A stretch of DNA of 6,769 nucleotides from CAYRMV01 sp964425255. Its GTDB lineage: Bacteria; Bacteroidota; Bacteroidia; Flavobacteriales_D; Crocinitomicaceae. Positions 5,671 through 6,769 of this stretch are shown piece after piece. How positions within the stretch are numbered: the stretch's first letter is position 1; every line of letters begins with the position of its first letter. The stretch spans positions 1 through 6,769 of the forward strand of contig CAYRMV010000169.1 in assembly GCA_964425255.1 (NCBI GenBank), written 5' to 3'. Below the pieces are notes generated by a model. It ran no database searches. It was not told where the DNA came from and worked only from the letters and a program-made list of their open reading frames with translations. The position numbers and the translations under genes were made by a program.

Positions 5671-6738
5671 TTAAAATGCGATTTGATGTTTCTTTCTAAA
5701 ATCAGCCAAAGTTTGATTATTCAATGAAGCTGCTTTTGACATTGAAATTTGGTCTTCAATTAATGCTCTGAATAAAAGTTGCTCAAAACGATTGCTTTCT
5801 TCTACTCCTTGATATTCAACAGGTTCATCTATTCTCCAATTCATCTGCTTAATCATAAAAAAGAATTGTTTAGTATAGTGTTCATTGATAATACCACAGT
5901 CTTTGGCTCTCATTACAATTGCTTGCATCGAAATACCATATTGTTTTTTGATATTACCCAACTCATTTATTGAAAGTTTATTTCTATAATTACCTAGCTC
6001 TGCTTTTAAAGTTTCCTCTGGCACCAACATTGCACCAGCGAATTGATGACATAAAGTTTCTTTTTGTCTTTCTGTTATTTTTCCAAATTTCAAAAGCAAA
6101 TGAGCCAATTCGTGCAAAAGAGTGAAACGAATTCTGTCAGGCTTATCAGCCTTTTTAAGATTATATGCTACCACAGGAATAGTTCTGTTTACAAAAGTTT
6201 GCAACCCATCAAAATCTTCGTCCACATCTAATTTAATAACTTTAATATACTTATCTTCCAAAAGCTCAACAATGTTAAAAATAGGACTTTTGCCCAACCC
6301 CCATTTTTCTCTTAGAAGTTCTGCTACTCTGTTTACCTGTTCATATTTGGTAACAACTTCAAAATCTTTCAAGTGATTTTCAAACTGATTAGGCAAACCT
6401 AAAATTTCTTCCAACTCTAAATACCTTGAAAGATACTCTTTGGTTTTTTCTTTGATTACAGAAGCCTCTTTTTGTGGCATTTTACTCAATTTACGAAACT
6501 CCACTTCGCCCAATTCCACTTTGGTAGTCCTAAAAAAGTAATCTGGATTTACATTTAACACCTTACTTAGCAGGTTGATTTTTTCGGTATCAGGAATAAC
6601 TTCGCCTTTCTCGTAACGATGTAATGCTTGACGAGATACTTTCTTATCCAAGGCATCAGCCAAATCTTGCAATGAAAAACCTTTCATTAGACGGGCTGAT
6701 TTAAAACGTTCTGAAAAAATCTCTTTCATATCCATCAT
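5671..6738 (-). CDS. XRE-ImmA/IrrE zinc metallopeptidase regulator
   Basis: The product is 355 residues from the first ATG, 6738-6736; Met2 or Met4 are alternatives. The N-terminus (about 8-70) is an XRE HTH domain with FSLQDLADALDKKVSRQALH and RYEKGEVIPD. The middle (about 135-285) is an ImmA/IrrE peptidase domain. The zinc motif HELAH is at 209-213, and Glu227 in KETLCHQFAGAMLVP is the probable third ligand. The C-terminal LLFRALIEDQISMSKAA is the small helical segment common at the end of this family. Such proteins act as regulators that repress a promoter and cleave a repressor or partner under a signal (ImmA of ICEBs1, IrrE/DdrO of Deinococcus). It is the first gene of an operon with the PIN protein, so it probably regulates itself and that gene. 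CTTTG at the window edge (6769-6765 on the minus strand) could be the end of a TAnnTTTG -7 box, but the rest is not visible. Confidence 0.93.
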   Translation of the reverse strand: MMDMKEIFSERFKSARLMKGFSLQDLADALDKKVSRQALHRYEKGEVIPDTEKINLLSKVLNVNPDYFFRTTKVELGEVEFRKLSKMPQKEASVIKEKTKEYLSRYLELEEILGLPNQFENHLKDFEVVTKYEQVNRVAELLREKWGLGKSPIFNIVELLEDKYIKVIKLDVDEDFDGLQTFVNRTIPVVAYNLKKADKPDRIRFTLLHELAHLLLKFGKITERQKETLCHQFAGAMLVPEETLKAELGNYRNKLSINELGNIKKQYGISMQAIVMRAKDCGIINEHYTKQFFFMIKQMNWRIDEPVEYQGVEESNRFEQLLFRALIEDQISMSKAASLNNQTLADFRKKHQIAF

Positions 6739-6769
6739 ATCAATTGTTATTTTGAATTATTAAACAAAG

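Noticed and set aside
1..6769. tRNA, rRNA or CRISPR array
   Set aside because: No cloverleaf-like sequence, conserved rRNA segment or regularly spaced short repeats was seen on either strand.

Overview
The window is AT-rich DNA that looks like an accessory region of a Bacteroidota genome, most likely a flavobacterium-like organism. The reasons are an exported protein whose signal peptide ends in a typical VYSQ, the near absence of Shine-Dalgarno sequences, a promoter with the Bacteroidota -33 TTG / -7 TAnnTTTG pattern upstream of the exported gene, and families common in that phylum. Species cannot be told from the sequence.

Layout: (1) Bases 1-1899 carry the 3' part of a large P-loop NTPase gene that looks like a STAND protein of the kind found in antiphage and NLR-like systems. 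Its start lies outside the window. (2) Bases 1900-2276 are a scrap zone. It holds a decayed copy of the 3' end of the ankyrin/TPR gene that sits intact at 3267-4709, joined to a headless open frame that ends before a good hairpin terminator. (3) Bases 2277-3153 hold a very short 36-residue gene on the minus strand, a long imperfect palindrome of about 109 bp, and a small acidic conserved-type protein on the plus strand with its own terminator. (4) Bases 3195-4826 hold a minus-strand gene for an exported ankyrin-repeat plus TPR protein, with a terminator and a plausible promoter. (5) A small XRE regulator at 4850-5101 is divergent from it. The intergenic region holds a 9+9 bp palindrome that overlaps the -33 box of the exported gene's promoter and also looks like a terminator or attenuator in front of the regulator. 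(6) Bases 5128-6738 hold a two-gene minus-strand operon, an XRE-ImmA/IrrE metallopeptidase followed 24 bp later by a PIN-domain protein, which looks like a toxin-antitoxin-like or stress-response module.

How the parts may work together: the STAND NTPase and the ImmA-PIN pair fit a defence or stress island. The ankyrin/TPR gene and XRE regulator look like a separate two-gene unit with possible local control. The truncated paralogue, the headless frame, the long palindrome and a 74-bp direct repeat 1.3 kb apart suggest repeated recombination and gene turnover between 1900 and 3340. The best candidates for something undescribed are the STAND NTPase (once its N-terminal effector is seen), the 36-residue protein, the long palindrome, and the palindrome-controlled XRE/ankyrin-TPR pair.
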